Position numbers and translations under genes: made by a program. Under the pieces are notes generated by a model. It had not been told where the DNA came from and ran no database searches. It saw only the letters and a list, made by a program, of their open reading frames with translations. Shown in pieces: positions 24,097 to 33,978 of a stretch of 64,000 nt of DNA (position 1 is its first letter; every line of letters starts with the position of its first letter). The stretch comes from Anaeromyxobacter sp. (GTDB lineage: Bacteria > Myxococcota > Myxococcia > Myxococcales > Anaeromyxobacteraceae): NCBI GenBank assembly GCA_016718565.1, contig JADKCZ010000001.1:1-64000 (forward strand), written 5' to 3'.

Positions 24097-26363
24097 GCGG
24101 CCAGCAGCCGGGGGACGTCGAGGATGAAGACCGGCCGCCCGGTGCCGAGCACGGTGACGGCGGACAGGCCGGCCACCCCGCTGAGCGGCGACCCGAGGGG
24201 CTTGAGGACCGCCTCCTGCTGGCCGAGCAGGGCGTCCACCACCAGGCCGATGCGGCCGTCGGCCCCCTCGGCCACCACCACCGCGCGGTCGTCCCGCCCG
24301 TCCGAGGGGAAGCCGAGCAGCGCCGCCAGGTCGTGCACCGGCACCAGCTCGCCGTCGTAGGGGAGGATGGGGGCGCCGCGGCTGCGGTCGAGCGAGGCGA
24401 AGGCCACGTGGGCCGCGCCGTGGACCTTGGAGATGGGCAGCCCGAGGATCTCGTCGCCCACGCCCACCAGCAGCACCGGCTGCACCGCCACCGTGAGCGG
24501 CAGGCGCAGCACCAGGCGGGTGCCGACGCCGGGCGCGCTCTCCAGCTCGACGGTGCCGCCCACCGCCTCCACGGTGCGCTTGACCGCGTCGAGCCCCACG
24601 CCGCGGCCGGAGACGTCGGTGACCTGCTCGGCGGTGGAGACCCCCGGCAGGCAGGCCAGCAGCAGGGCCTCCTTGTCGGTGAGGGCGGCCGCCTGGGCCG
24701 CGCCCAGGGCGCCGCGGGCCACCGCCGCCTCGCGCAGCCGGCCCGCCGACATGCCCTTGCCGTCGTCGGCGATCTCCAGCACCACCCGGTCGCGGTCGCG
24801 CCGGGCCGTCACGGTGATGTGGCCGGTGGCCGGCTTGCCGGCCAGCAGGCGCAGGTGGGGCGCCTCGATGCCGTGGTCCACCGCGTTGCGCAGCACGTGC
24901 AGCAGCGGATCGGCCAGCTCCTCCAGGATGGCGCGGTCGAGCTCGATCTCGGCGCCGCGGATCTCCACCTCGACCTGGCGGCCGAGCCGGCGGGCCACGT
25001 CGCGCGCCGCCCGCGGCAGCCGCTCGGTGACGGTGGCCAGGGGGGTCATGCGCACCGCCATCACCTTGTCGTGCAGGTCCTTGACGATGGCGTGGAGGCG
25101 GTCCACCCCCTCGTCGAGCGGCGGGCGGTGCACCTCCGGCAGGGCGCGTCCCACCTCGCGGATGCGGGCGGTGGCCAGGAGCAGCTCGCCCACCGCGTCC
25201 ACGAAGCCGTCCAGGATCTCGGTGCGGACCCGTACGGTGCGGCTGGGCTCGGCCGGAGGGGCGCCGGTGGGCGAGGTGGCGGCGGGCGGGGCCACCGGCG
25301 GGGCCGGGGCCTCGTCGGCCTCGCGCAGCGCCACGTGGCCCAGGTCGGAGATCTGCGCCAGGGCGCGGGTGAGCCGGTCGAGGGGCTCGCTGGTGTCGAG
25401 GTGCACCGAGAGCCGGCGGCCGGGCAGGCGGCCGGCCTTGAGCTCGTCCACGCTGGGGGCGGTGCGGGCCACCAGGCCCAGGGCGCCGAGCTTCTTCACC
25501 ACCAGGAAGGCGCGCACCGCCGGCACCGGGCAGGCCGCGGCCACCTCCACCTCGACGAGGACCCGGCGCCTGGGGCTGGCGCCCGCCAGGCCGGCGGGGT
25601 CGGGGGCGGGAGGCGGCGGGACCGGAGCTGGTGTCTCGGTGGACGCCGGGGTCGGGGTCGGGGGTCGGGGGGCGGGGGGGTCGGTGGGGGGTCGCGGGGT
25701 CGGGGTCGCGGTCGGGGTCGGGGTCGAGTACGGGGTCGCGGTCTCGGTCTCGGCCGGCTGCTCGGCCTCGATCACCACGGGCCCGGCGCCGCTCGGGGAG
25801 TCGAGGGGCGCCCCTCCCGGTGGGGCGTGCCTCGACTCCGCGCCGGCGGTGCCGGCGCTGCGCTCGGCACGAACGGGAGAAGGAGGATCGGCGCGAACGG
25901 TGGGCTCCGCGCCGGATCGAACGGTGAGCTCCCCGGTGGCCAGGTCGCGGCCGTCCTTGACCCGGCGGACCGCGTCGGAGAGGCGCACCACCAGCGCCAG
26001 GTCGGGCTCGGCCGGCTCGCCGCGCGAGGCCAGGTCCACCAGCTCGGCCAGGGCGTCGCCGGCGGCCAGCAGGAGGTCGATGCCGGCCGCCTCCACCCGC
26101 GACGGCTCGGCCCGGTAGAGGTCCACCAGGTCCTCGGCGCGGTGGGCCAGGCCGGCCACCCCGCCGAGCTGCATCGAGGCGCTCATCCCCTTCACGCTGT
26201 GGGCGTGGCGGAAGAGCGCGTCCACCTGCGGCTTCACCTGGTGGGGCGGCGCGCCGTCGCGCACCAGCTGCTCCAGCGCCACCAGGCCGCGCGAGAAGCC
26301 GTCGAGGTGGTCGCCGGCCTCGGCGACGAACAGCGAGAGGTAGCGGGAGAGGTCGAGGGGCAC
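24093..26363 (-). CDS. cheA: Chemotaxis histidine kinase CheA with a long low-complexity linker
   Basis: A 756-residue CheA. P1 (HPt) spans residues 1-110 with the phosphorylated His55 in RHAHSVKGMS. A linker of about 130 residues (140-270) is rich in Pro, Thr and Ala, with TP repeats. A P2-like CheY-docking domain follows (RRVLVEVEVAAACPVPAVRA). P3 begins near TEILDGFVDAVGELLLATAR. P4 shows VLRNAVDHGIEAP (N box), IADDGKGM and VSGRGVGLDAVKRTVEAVGG. P5 is CheW-like (VLLVGVGDEILGLPISKVHG). Linker residues about 162-189 are encoded by a copy of dispersed repeat family 2. Neighbouring cheY, cheW, MCP and cheC genes form one operon; cheR and cheB are absent from the window. Confidence 0.92.
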   Translation of the reverse strand: MPLDLSRYLSLFVAEAGDHLDGFSRGLVALEQLVRDGAPPHQVKPQVDALFRHAHSVKGMSASMQLGGVAGLAHRAEDLVDLYRAEPSRVEAAGIDLLLAAGDALAELVDLASRGEPAEPDLALVVRLSDAVRRVKDGRDLATGELTVRSGAEPTVRADPPSPVRAERSAGTAGAESRHAPPGGAPLDSPSGAGPVVIEAEQPAETETATPYSTPTPTATPTPRPPTDPPAPRPPTPTPASTETPAPVPPPPAPDPAGLAGASPRRRVLVEVEVAAACPVPAVRAFLVVKKLGALGLVARTAPSVDELKAGRLPGRRLSVHLDTSEPLDRLTRALAQISDLGHVALREADEAPAPPVAPPAATSPTGAPPAEPSRTVRVRTEILDGFVDAVGELLLATARIREVGRALPEVHRPPLDEGVDRLHAIVKDLHDKVMAVRMTPLATVTERLPRAARDVARRLGRQVEVEIRGAEIELDRAILEELADPLLHVLRNAVDHGIEAPHLRLLAGKPATGHITVTARRDRDRVVLEIADDGKGMSAGRLREAAVARGALGAAQAAALTDKEALLLACLPGVSTAEQVTDVSGRGVGLDAVKRTVEAVGGTVELESAPGVGTRLVLRLPLTVAVQPVLLVGVGDEILGLPISKVHGAAHVAFASLDRSRGAPILPYDGELVPVHDLAALLGFPSDGRDDRAVVVAEGADGRIGLVVDALLGQQEAVLKPLGSPLSGVAGLSAVTVLGTGRPVFILDVPRLLAA
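25640..25755. repeat. GGGGTC-rich simple repeat inside cheA
   Basis: On the plus strand the stretch is built from GGGGTC, GGGGTCGC and longer G-runs (for example GGGGGGCGGGGGGGTCGG). It encodes the Thr-Pro and Asp-Pro-rich part of the CheA linker on the minus strand. It could form G-quadruplexes and is prone to slippage. Confidence 0.6.
25798..25878. repeat. Dispersed repeat family 2, copy inside the cheA coding sequence
   Basis: About 81 bp matching the reverse complement of 7296-7378: GAGTCGAGG at the left, CCTCGACTCCGCGCCGGC in the middle and CGGCACGAACGGGAG at the right. The reading frame of cheA is maintained through it. The divergent middle (GGCGCCCCTCCCGGTGGGGC) forms its own small palindrome. 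Confidence 0.6.
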
Positions 26364-26378
26364 GTGGGCCGCCCCAGC

Positions 26379-26747
26379 CTAGGCGTCGCCCAGGACCTTC
26401 TTGACCACCGAGAGGACGTCCTCGGACTTGAACGGCTTGACGATGAAGTCGCTGGCCCCGGCCTCGATGGCCTCCATCACCAGCGACTCCTGGCCCAGCG
26501 CGCTGCACATCACCACCACCGCCCGCCCGTCGTGCTTGATGATCTCGCGGGTGGCCTCGATGCCGCTCTTGAAGGGCATCACGATGTCCATGGTGGTGAG
26601 GTCGGGCTTGAGCTCCTTGTACTTCTCCACCGCCTCCAGCCCGTTGGCGGCCTCTCCGACCACCTCGAAGCCCGAGCCGGCGAAGATGTCCTTGATCATG
26701 TTCCGCATGAAGATCGCGTCGTCGACGATCAGGACTCGCTTCGCCAT
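26379..26747 (-). CDS. cheY: CheY-like single-domain response regulator
   Basis: A 122-residue receiver domain. Acidic pocket VDD at residues 8-10, phosphoacceptor Asp54 in TMDIVMPFKSG, Ser82 in VVMCSALG and Lys104 in FIVKPFK; all key residues are present. The motif MVIDDS-like start and the MDIVMPFKSGIEA stretch are close to CheY proteins of chemosensory operons. The ATG at 26747 follows a good AGAGAGG; a longer frame to 26783 lacks one. It should be phosphorylated by the adjacent CheA and dephosphorylated by CheC. The output target is not encoded nearby. Confidence 0.9.
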   Translation of the reverse strand: MAKRVLIVDDAIFMRNMIKDIFAGSGFEVVGEAANGLEAVEKYKELKPDLTTMDIVMPFKSGIEATREIIKHDGRAVVVMCSALGQESLVMEAIEAGASDFIVKPFKSEDVLSVVKKVLGDA

Positions 26748-26892
26748 GGTCAGGCCTCTCTCCTCGCGCCGGGACGGTAACACCGCTCCCGCGCGACCGA
26801 CAAGGTGAAGTGTCCTGCGGCCAGGCGCCGCCCTCGGCCCGGCGCCGCCGCCGCCGCGCGGTGCGGCGCGGGCGCCAGGTGGGCCGATGTGC

Positions 26893-27393
26893 TCACCGGA
26901 CCCCGAAGATGGCCGCCGCGGCCGCCGCCAGGGCGGCGGGGTCGAGGAGGGTGACGGCGCCCATGGAGGCGGTGGCCACCCCGCGGACCACGCTCGAGCG
27001 CGGGTCCAGGGGTGGCGCGGCGCCGGCCGGCCGGCCGTCCGGCGGCGCGCTGCCCGGGCCGGCGGCCCCCGGCGGCGGCGCCGGCTCGCAGCTGGGCAGC
27101 GCCTCCACCCCGAGCACCCCGCCGATGAGCAGGCCGAGGGCGCGCTTGTCGCGCTCCAGGATGACCACCTGCCCCGCCCCGGCCATGAGCGCCCTGGGCT
27201 CGAGCCCCATGAGCTCGGCCAGGTCCACCACCGCCACCACCCGGCCGCGCAGGTTCATCACGCCGCGCACCGCCCCGCCGGAGCGCGGCACCAGCGCGAA
27301 GGGCGGCTGCGGCAGCACCACCTCGCGCACCGCCTCGAGCGGCAGCGCGTAGCGCTCGCGCGCCACCCGGAAGAGGACGTGTCGGTCTGCCAC
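26893..27393 (-). CDS. cheW: CheW-like coupling protein
   Basis: A 166-residue CheW-domain protein linking the receptor to CheA. The fold is recognised from VLFRVARERYALPLEAVREV, LVPRSGGAVRGVMNLRGRVV and AVVDLAELMGL, with the LRG that contacts receptor and kinase. The second subdomain (VVILERDKRALGLLIGGVLG) is followed by an unusual Pro/Gly/Ala-rich insertion (about 103-132) before the last strand (VRGVATASMGAVTLLDPAAL). It lies between the MCP gene (17 bases) and cheY. The insertion may be a flexible loop; its length differs from ordinary CheW. Confidence 0.84.
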   Translation of the reverse strand: MADRHVLFRVARERYALPLEAVREVVLPQPPFALVPRSGGAVRGVMNLRGRVVAVVDLAELMGLEPRALMAGAGQVVILERDKRALGLLIGGVLGVEALPSCEPAPPPGAAGPGSAPPDGRPAGAAPPLDPRSSVVRGVATASMGAVTLLDPAALAAAAAAIFGVR

Positions 27394-27410
27394 CGGGCCC
27401 CCGCCCTCCC

Positions 27411-28799
27411 CTAGCCGAGCCGGAAGCGCGAGACCACGGTCTGCAGCTCGACCGAGAGGTTGGTGAGCTCCTGGGCGGCGCTGGCCATCTGCGCCACGGC
27501 GGCGGTCTGCTCGGCGATCACCTTGCGCACCTGCTCGGTGGCCCCGGCGTTGGAGCTGGCCACCTCGGAGATGTGGTCCATGGCGGTGACCATGTCGGCC
27601 GAGCCCTTGAGCTGGTCGCGGGCCGCCCCCGAGATGACCTCCACCTTGTCGGCGCCGGTGCGGACGTTCTGGGCGATGCCGGCCAGGGTGCGGATGATGG
27701 CGTTCAGGTCCTCGCGCCCCTCGCCCAGCTCGGAGACCGACTCCTTCATGGTCTCGACCACCTTGGCGGCGCGGCCGGAGATGTCGGAGGCCAGGTCGGA
27801 GATCTGCTCGGCGGAGCGGCCCGAGCTCTCGGCCAGCTTGCGCACCTCCTCGGCCACCACCGCGAAGCCGCGGCCGTACTCGCCGGCGCGGGCCGCCTCG
27901 ATGGTGGCGTTCAGCGCCAGCAGGTTGGTCTGGTTGGCCACCGAGGTGATGACCTCGACGATCTTGGAGATCTCCTTGGTGCGCTCGCCGAAGGCGAAGA
28001 CCTGCTCGGAGGCGGCCTCGATGCGGGCGAAGACCTTCTTGACCTTCTCGCCGGCCAGCCGGGCCGCCTCGCCGCCGCCGGCGGCCGAGGCCGAGGTCTC
28101 GGCCGAGGCGCGGGCGGCCTCCTCGGCGCTCTTGGCGGTGCGCTCGATGGAGGCGGCGATCTCGCCGATGACCTTGGAGGTGCGCTCCACCAGCTCGGAC
28201 TGCTGGCCGGCGCCCTCGGCGATCTTCTCCATGGAGGAGGCCACCTCGTCGGTGGAGGCGTTGACCTCCTCGGCGGAGGCCTGCAGGTCGTTGGCGCTGT
28301 CGGCCACCGACTGGGCGGTGCGCTGGATGCGGGAGACCAGGTCGCGCAGGTTCTCCTGCATGGTGCGGATGGCGCCGGTCAGCTCGTCGATCTCGTCCTG
28401 GAAGGTGCGGGTCCCCTCGGAGAGGACGGTGCGCGAGAGGTCGCCGCGGCTGATCTCCACCGCCGACTCCTTGAGGCGGCCGACGCGGGCGGTGCGGACG
28501 ATGCCCACCGTGAGGATCTGGCCCAGCACCAGGGTGAGGAGCAGCACCAGCGCGCCGGCGGCCCAGGGGGCCTCGGGCAGGAGCCGGTTGGTGAAGGGGA
28601 AGGCGAAGACCAGCACCAGGCCCACCACCAGGTAGCTCACCAGCAGCTTGACCTGCAGCGAGGCGGTCAGGCCGGCGGCCTCGGGCGGCGGGCGCAGCGG
28701 GGTCTCGGCGGCGCGGCCGCGCACCGCCACCAGGTGCGGCGCGTCCTGCCAGCGCGCCGACGGGCGGGTGGACAGTCGGTCGTCACGGGATCGCGCCAC
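27411..28799 (-). CDS. Methyl-accepting chemotaxis protein without a periplasmic domain
   Basis: A 462-residue receptor. Two transmembrane helices (KLLVSYLVVGLVLVFAFPFT and AGALVLLLTLVLGQILTVGI) are separated by only a few residues, so no extracellular sensor domain exists. A HAMP domain follows (TARVGRLKESAVEISRGDLS), then a long coiled coil with the conserved hairpin tip (VANQTNLLALNATIEAARAG, then RGFAVVAEEVRKLAESSGRS). A ~60-residue cytoplasmic N-terminus comes first. The GTG at 28799 with GAGGTGA 5 bases upstream is preferred over an ATG at 28874. It heads the MCP-cheW-cheY-cheA-cheC operon and probably senses membrane or intracellular state. Confidence 0.88.
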   Translation of the reverse strand: MARSRDDRLSTRPSARWQDAPHLVAVRGRAAETPLRPPPEAAGLTASLQVKLLVSYLVVGLVLVFAFPFTNRLLPEAPWAAGALVLLLTLVLGQILTVGIVRTARVGRLKESAVEISRGDLSRTVLSEGTRTFQDEIDELTGAIRTMQENLRDLVSRIQRTAQSVADSANDLQASAEEVNASTDEVASSMEKIAEGAGQQSELVERTSKVIGEIAASIERTAKSAEEAARASAETSASAAGGGEAARLAGEKVKKVFARIEAASEQVFAFGERTKEISKIVEVITSVANQTNLLALNATIEAARAGEYGRGFAVVAEEVRKLAESSGRSAEQISDLASDISGRAAKVVETMKESVSELGEGREDLNAIIRTLAGIAQNVRTGADKVEVISGAARDQLKGSADMVTAMDHISEVASSNAGATEQVRKVIAEQTAAVAQMASAAQELTNLSVELQTVVSRFRLG

Positions 28800-28904
28800 G
28801 GTCACCTCGGTCGGAGCAGGAAGCCCCTGGAAAATCGGGCCGTTCGATCCTAGGCCGTCCCGGCGCGATGTCAAAGACGAGGGCGAGGGGCGGACGGACG
28901 GTCC

Positions 28905-29894
28905 TCAGCGCCGGACCAGCCGCCGCACCGCCGCCAGGTGGTCGTGGCCGCGGGTCACCGGGTGGTGGCCGCCGCCGGGGCGGGCCACCTGCACGCCGCG
29001 GGCGCGGGTGACGGTGCCGATCACCGCGAGCGGGGTCCCCTCGGCGCGGGCCGCGGCCAGCGCCGCCGGCACCCGGCGCACCGGCACGGTGAGGCACAGC
29101 TCGTAGTCCTCGCCGCCGGAGAGGGCCGCCGCCCAGGGATCGGGGCGGCCGGCGGTGGCGCGGCGGTAGGCGGCCGAGAGCGGCAGCTCGGCCAGCCGGA
29201 GCGAGGCCCCCACCCCGGAGGCCTGGCAGAGGTGGCCCAGGTCCTGGACCAGGCCGTCGGAGACGTCGATGGCGGCGCTGGCGAAGGGGGCCAGGGCGCG
29301 GCCCAGCCCGAGGCGCGGCACCGGGCGGCGCTGGCGGCGCCGCAGCGCCGGCGCGGCGCCGGGCTCCAGCCCCAGCGACGCCTCGCCCAGGCTGCCGGAC
29401 ACCAGCACCGCGTCGCCCGCCCTGGCGCCGGCGCGCCGCAGCGCCCGGCCGGCCGGCGCCGCGCCCACCACCGTGACGGTGAGCGAGAGGCCGGCGGCGC
29501 GGGTGACGTTGCCGCCCACCACCACGACGCCGAAGCGGCGGGCGCAGGCGCCCAGGCCGCGCGCCACCCCGGCCAGGCGGGCCGGGCGGGTGCCGCGCGG
29601 CACCCCCAGCGCCACCAGCGCCCAGAGCGGCCGGGCGCCCATGGCGGCCAGGTCGGAGAGGTTGACCGCCAGGGCCTTCCAGCCGATGTCACCCGGGGTG
29701 AAGCGGGCGTCGAAGTGGACCCCCTCCTCCACCGCGTCCACCGTGGCCACCAGCTCCTCGCCGGGCGGCGCCGCCAGCAGGGCGGCGTCGTCGCCCGGCC
29801 CGAGCAGCACCCCCTCGCCGGCGAGCGGCAGGGCGCGGGTGAAGGCGGCGATGAGGTCGAACTCGCCCTGCGGCGGTGGACGTGCCCGGCCCAC
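28905..29894 (-). CDS. thiL: Thiamine-monophosphate kinase
   Basis: A 329-residue ThiL, the ATP-dependent enzyme converting thiamine phosphate to thiamine pyrophosphate, a member of the PurM/AIR-synthase superfamily. Characteristic features are GEFDLIAAFTR, the metal-binding LLGPGDDAALL, DIGWKALAVNLSDLAAMGAR, GGNVTRAAGLSLTVTVVG, AIDVSDGLVQDLGHLC and SGGEDYELCLTVP. The GTG at 29894 is chosen because the frame is blocked upstream by the preceding gene (15 bases between). It is the last gene of an mglA-like, PocR kinase, thiL series. No other thiamine gene is adjacent. Confidence 0.9.
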   Translation of the reverse strand: MGRARPPPQGEFDLIAAFTRALPLAGEGVLLGPGDDAALLAAPPGEELVATVDAVEEGVHFDARFTPGDIGWKALAVNLSDLAAMGARPLWALVALGVPRGTRPARLAGVARGLGACARRFGVVVVGGNVTRAAGLSLTVTVVGAAPAGRALRRAGARAGDAVLVSGSLGEASLGLEPGAAPALRRRQRRPVPRLGLGRALAPFASAAIDVSDGLVQDLGHLCQASGVGASLRLAELPLSAAYRRATAGRPDPWAAALSGGEDYELCLTVPVRRVPAALAAARAEGTPLAVIGTVTRARGVQVARPGGGHHPVTRGHDHLAAVRRLVRR

Positions 29895-29908
29895 GCTGCG
29901 GGTGGTCC

Positions 29909-31290
<1,382 letters not shown>

Positions 31291-31294
<4 letters not shown>

Positions 31295-31983
31295 CTCCCC
31301 TGGGCCTCCTGGGCGAAGCGGGTGCCCCGCTTGTCGACGTGATCGAAGATGCGCGCCAGGAACTCCTCCTCGGTGACGTGCCAGCGGCTGGCCAGCCCCA
31401 GGCTGCCGTCGAGCGAGCGGTAGCAGAGCGACAGCAGGGTCCAGAGGGTCTCCACCACGCCCTCGCCGCGGATGGCCACGGCCGGCACCACCGGCGGCTT
31501 CAGGGAGGTGCGCAGGTCGCCCAGGTCGTCCTCGCCGCGGGCGTCGGGCAGGTCGCGCTTGTTGAGCTGGATGACCAGGGGCAGCGTCTTGGGGTCGAGC
31601 CCGTTGGCCTCCAGGTTGCGCAGCATGTTGTTCCAGTAGGCCAGCGTGGAGGCGGCCTCGGAGCGCCGGCTGTCGGCCACGAAGGCGATGGCGTCGGTGC
31701 CCTGCAGCACGATGCGCCGGGTCGACTCGTGGATCACCTGCCCGGGCACCGTGTAGAGCTTGAGCTTGACCTTGACGCCCGCCGCCGTCCTGAAGAAGAC
31801 GGGCATCATGTCGAAGAACAGGGTGCGATCGTCCTTGGTGTCGAGGGTCATGAGGCGCCCGCGCACCGTCGGCTCGATCTTCTGGTAGAGCGCCTGGAGG
31901 TTCGTCGTCTTGCCGCTCAGAGCGGGGCCGTAATAGACGACCTTGACCGCGATCTCGCGCGCATCGTTGTTGATCTGGACCAT
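31291..31983 (-). CDS. MglA-family small Ras-like GTPase
   Basis: A 230-residue cytoplasmic GTPase close to MglA, the polarity switch of Myxococcus. Shown by VVYYGPALSGKTTNL (P-loop at about 19-26), DRTLFFDMMP, LYTVPGQVIHESTRRIVLQG (the MglA-type switch 2, where Thr78 replaces the canonical Asp) and QLNKRDLPDA (NKxD at 141-144). It has about 35 more C-terminal residues than MglA (SRWHVTEEEFLARIFDHVDK), so it is a paralogue rather than MglA itself. The ATG at 31983 is preferred to one at 32013 because a TACACT -10-like box (32003-32008) lies between them. No MglB-type roadblock gene is adjacent. Confidence 0.88.
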
Positions 31984-32077
31984 GGGGACCGTTCTGGCGC
32001 GCAGTGTAGCCATGCCTTCCCCGCGCGATCCACCTTCCTGGCTGGTGCGAGGGAGGCCCACCCTGGGGGCCCGGTCC

Positions 32078-32106
32078 TTGGATGGGCCCCAGGAGTGGAC
32101 TAGAGT
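32078..32106 (+). promoter_or_regulatory. Promoter of the membrane histidine kinase gene
   Basis: TTGGAT, 17 bases, TAGAGT, 61 bases upstream of the ATG at 32167. Good spacing and four or five of six consensus bases in each box. Confidence 0.45.
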
Positions 32107-32166
32107 CCAACCCGGCCGGGGGGCCGCCGCCGCTGGCGGCACGTGAACTCGGAGCGAGGAGCGCCG

Positions 32167-33963
32167 ATGGACCGCCCGGTCCAGCAGCCAGCCGACGACC
32201 TGCCGGAGGCGGAGATCGCCGAGCGGCTGCACTGGCTGCTGCGCCTGCGCTGGCTGATCGTGCCGGTCTTCGTGGCGGTGGACCTCGCCAACGACCTCCT
32301 GACCCACCGCCGCGCCCCCTGGACCTCGCTCTACATCGGCGCGGTGCTGCTGCTGGCCAACGCCGTCTACGCCTGGCTGCTGGCGCGCAAGGTGGACCTG
32401 CGGGCCATGGTGCGCTGGACGCGCTTCGAGTCGGCGCTGGTGGTGGCGGTGCCGGTGGTGGTGATGGTGCTGCACGGCGAGCCGGACAGCGCGGTGCGCT
32501 ACGGCGTGCTGGTGGGCGTGGTGGGCGCCGCGGTGGTGCTGCCGCGCACCGGCGAGGTGGCGGTGGTGGGGATGTGGGCGGTGGCGGCCCTGATGGTGGC
32601 CGACGCCGTGGGCATGGGCTTCGACCCGGCCCGCATCGACCAGCGGGTGGTGGCCCGCTGGGCCTGGGACACCGGCATCATCGTCACCGTGGCGCTGATC
32701 GCCGGCTACCTGCACTCCAGCCGCGACTGGGCCTCGCAGCGCCTGCGCACCGCCTCGGAGGGGCTGGAGCGGGCCCGGGCCGAGTGGGAGGCCACCTTCG
32801 ACTCCATCAACGAGCTGGTCTTCGTGACCGACCGGGAGGGGCGGGTGCTGCGCGTCAACCGGGCCTTCGCCAAGGTGCTGGGGGCCCGGCCGCACGAGCT
32901 GGCCGGGCGGCGCGTCTCCGACCTGCTGGCCGGCCACCCGGACCGCTGGTGGACGCTGCCGGGCGACGGCATCGTGGAGATCGAGGACCCGGTCTTCGAC
33001 ACGCTCTTCGAGGTCACCTCCACCCGGCTGGGCGACCGGGTGGTGCAGGTGGCGCGCGACGTGGGCGAGCAGCGGCGCCTCTACGCCCGGCTGGTGCAGG
33101 CCGACAAGCTGGCGGCGGTGGGGGTGCTGGCCTCCGGCGTGGCCCACGAGATCAACAACCCGACCGCCTTCGTCACCTCCAACCTGACCGAGCTGCGGCG
33201 CTACGTGGCCACCTTCGAGGCGGCCCTGGGCGAGGGCCCGGAGCCCGGCGAGGCGGCGCAGGCGGGCGCCTCCCCGGGGCGGCTGCTGGCCGGCACGGCG
33301 CGCGGCGAGCTGGCCTTCGCCCGGCGCGAGGCGCAGAAGGCCATCACCGAGAGCCTGACGGGCATGGAGCGCATCCGGCAGATCGTCAACAACCTGCGCT
33401 CGCTGGCGCGGCGCGACCAGGCCGGCGAGCCGGCCGCGCTGGTGGAGCTGGGGGAGCTGGTGCAGCTGGTGGTGCGCACCGCGGCCTCGGACCTGAAGCA
33501 CGCCTCGGCGCGGGTGGACCTGCAGGGGCCGGTGTGGGTCTCGGGCCACCGCGGCGAGCTGGTGGACGTGCTGCTCAACCTGGTGGTGAACGCCGTGCAG
33601 GCGCGCGAGCCGGGCCGGCCGAACCGCATCTCCATCGAGCTCCTGCGCGACGGGCCGCAGGCGGTGGTGCAGGTGGCCGACACCGGCAAGGGGATCGCGC
33701 AGGCGCACATGAAGCGGCTCTTCGAGCCCTTCTTCACCACCAAGGCGCCGGGCGAGGGCACCGGGCTGGGGCTCAACCTGGCGCGCAAGATCGTGCTGTC
33801 CCACGGCGGCGCCATCGAGGTGGCCAGCGAGCTGGGGGTGGGCTCGACCTTCACGGTGCGGCTGCCGGCGGTGGACCTGGACACCCGCAGCCGGCTGGGC
33901 GACGACGAGGAGGAGCCCGAGCTGCTGGGCGTCTCGGTGGGTGGGCTGCCGCTGGACTCGTAG
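32167..33963 (+). CDS. Membrane-bound PAS sensor histidine kinase
   Basis: A 598-residue kinase. Residues about 25-185 contain five or six transmembrane helices with very short loops (LIVPVFVAVDLANDLL, SLYIGAVLLLANAVYAWLLA, ALVVAVPVVVMVLHG, GIIVTVALIAGYLH), so sensing is within the membrane. A PAS domain follows at about 205-300 (ATFDSINELVFVTDREGRVL). His327 lies in GVAHEINNPTAFVTSNLTEL, and the ATPase domain shows NLVVNAVQAR, DTGKGI and GTGLGLNLARKIVLSHGG. The start at 32167 follows GGAG; an in-frame ATG at 32143 lacks one. No receiver is fused or adjacent. It diverges from the MglA-like gene. Confidence 0.87.
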   Translation: MDRPVQQPADDLPEAEIAERLHWLLRLRWLIVPVFVAVDLANDLLTHRRAPWTSLYIGAVLLLANAVYAWLLARKVDLRAMVRWTRFESALVVAVPVVVMVLHGEPDSAVRYGVLVGVVGAAVVLPRTGEVAVVGMWAVAALMVADAVGMGFDPARIDQRVVARWAWDTGIIVTVALIAGYLHSSRDWASQRLRTASEGLERARAEWEATFDSINELVFVTDREGRVLRVNRAFAKVLGARPHELAGRRVSDLLAGHPDRWWTLPGDGIVEIEDPVFDTLFEVTSTRLGDRVVQVARDVGEQRRLYARLVQADKLAAVGVLASGVAHEINNPTAFVTSNLTELRRYVATFEAALGEGPEPGEAAQAGASPGRLLAGTARGELAFARREAQKAITESLTGMERIRQIVNNLRSLARRDQAGEPAALVELGELVQLVVRTAASDLKHASARVDLQGPVWVSGHRGELVDVLLNLVVNAVQAREPGRPNRISIELLRDGPQAVVQVADTGKGIAQAHMKRLFEPFFTTKAPGEGTGLGLNLARKIVLSHGGAIEVASELGVGSTFTVRLPAVDLDTRSRLGDDEEEPELLGVSVGGLPLDS

Positions 33964-33978
33964 GCCCGCGCCGGGACC

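Noticed and set aside
24333..26780. Long plus-strand frames opposite cheA and cheY
   Set aside because: Composition is antisense-like with no recognisable domain, while the minus strand encodes complete CheA and CheY.
31983..32013. Upstream ATG at 32013 as the start of the MglA-like GTPase
   Set aside because: The -10-like TACACT lies between it and 31983, and MglA proteins begin at the residues encoded from 31983.
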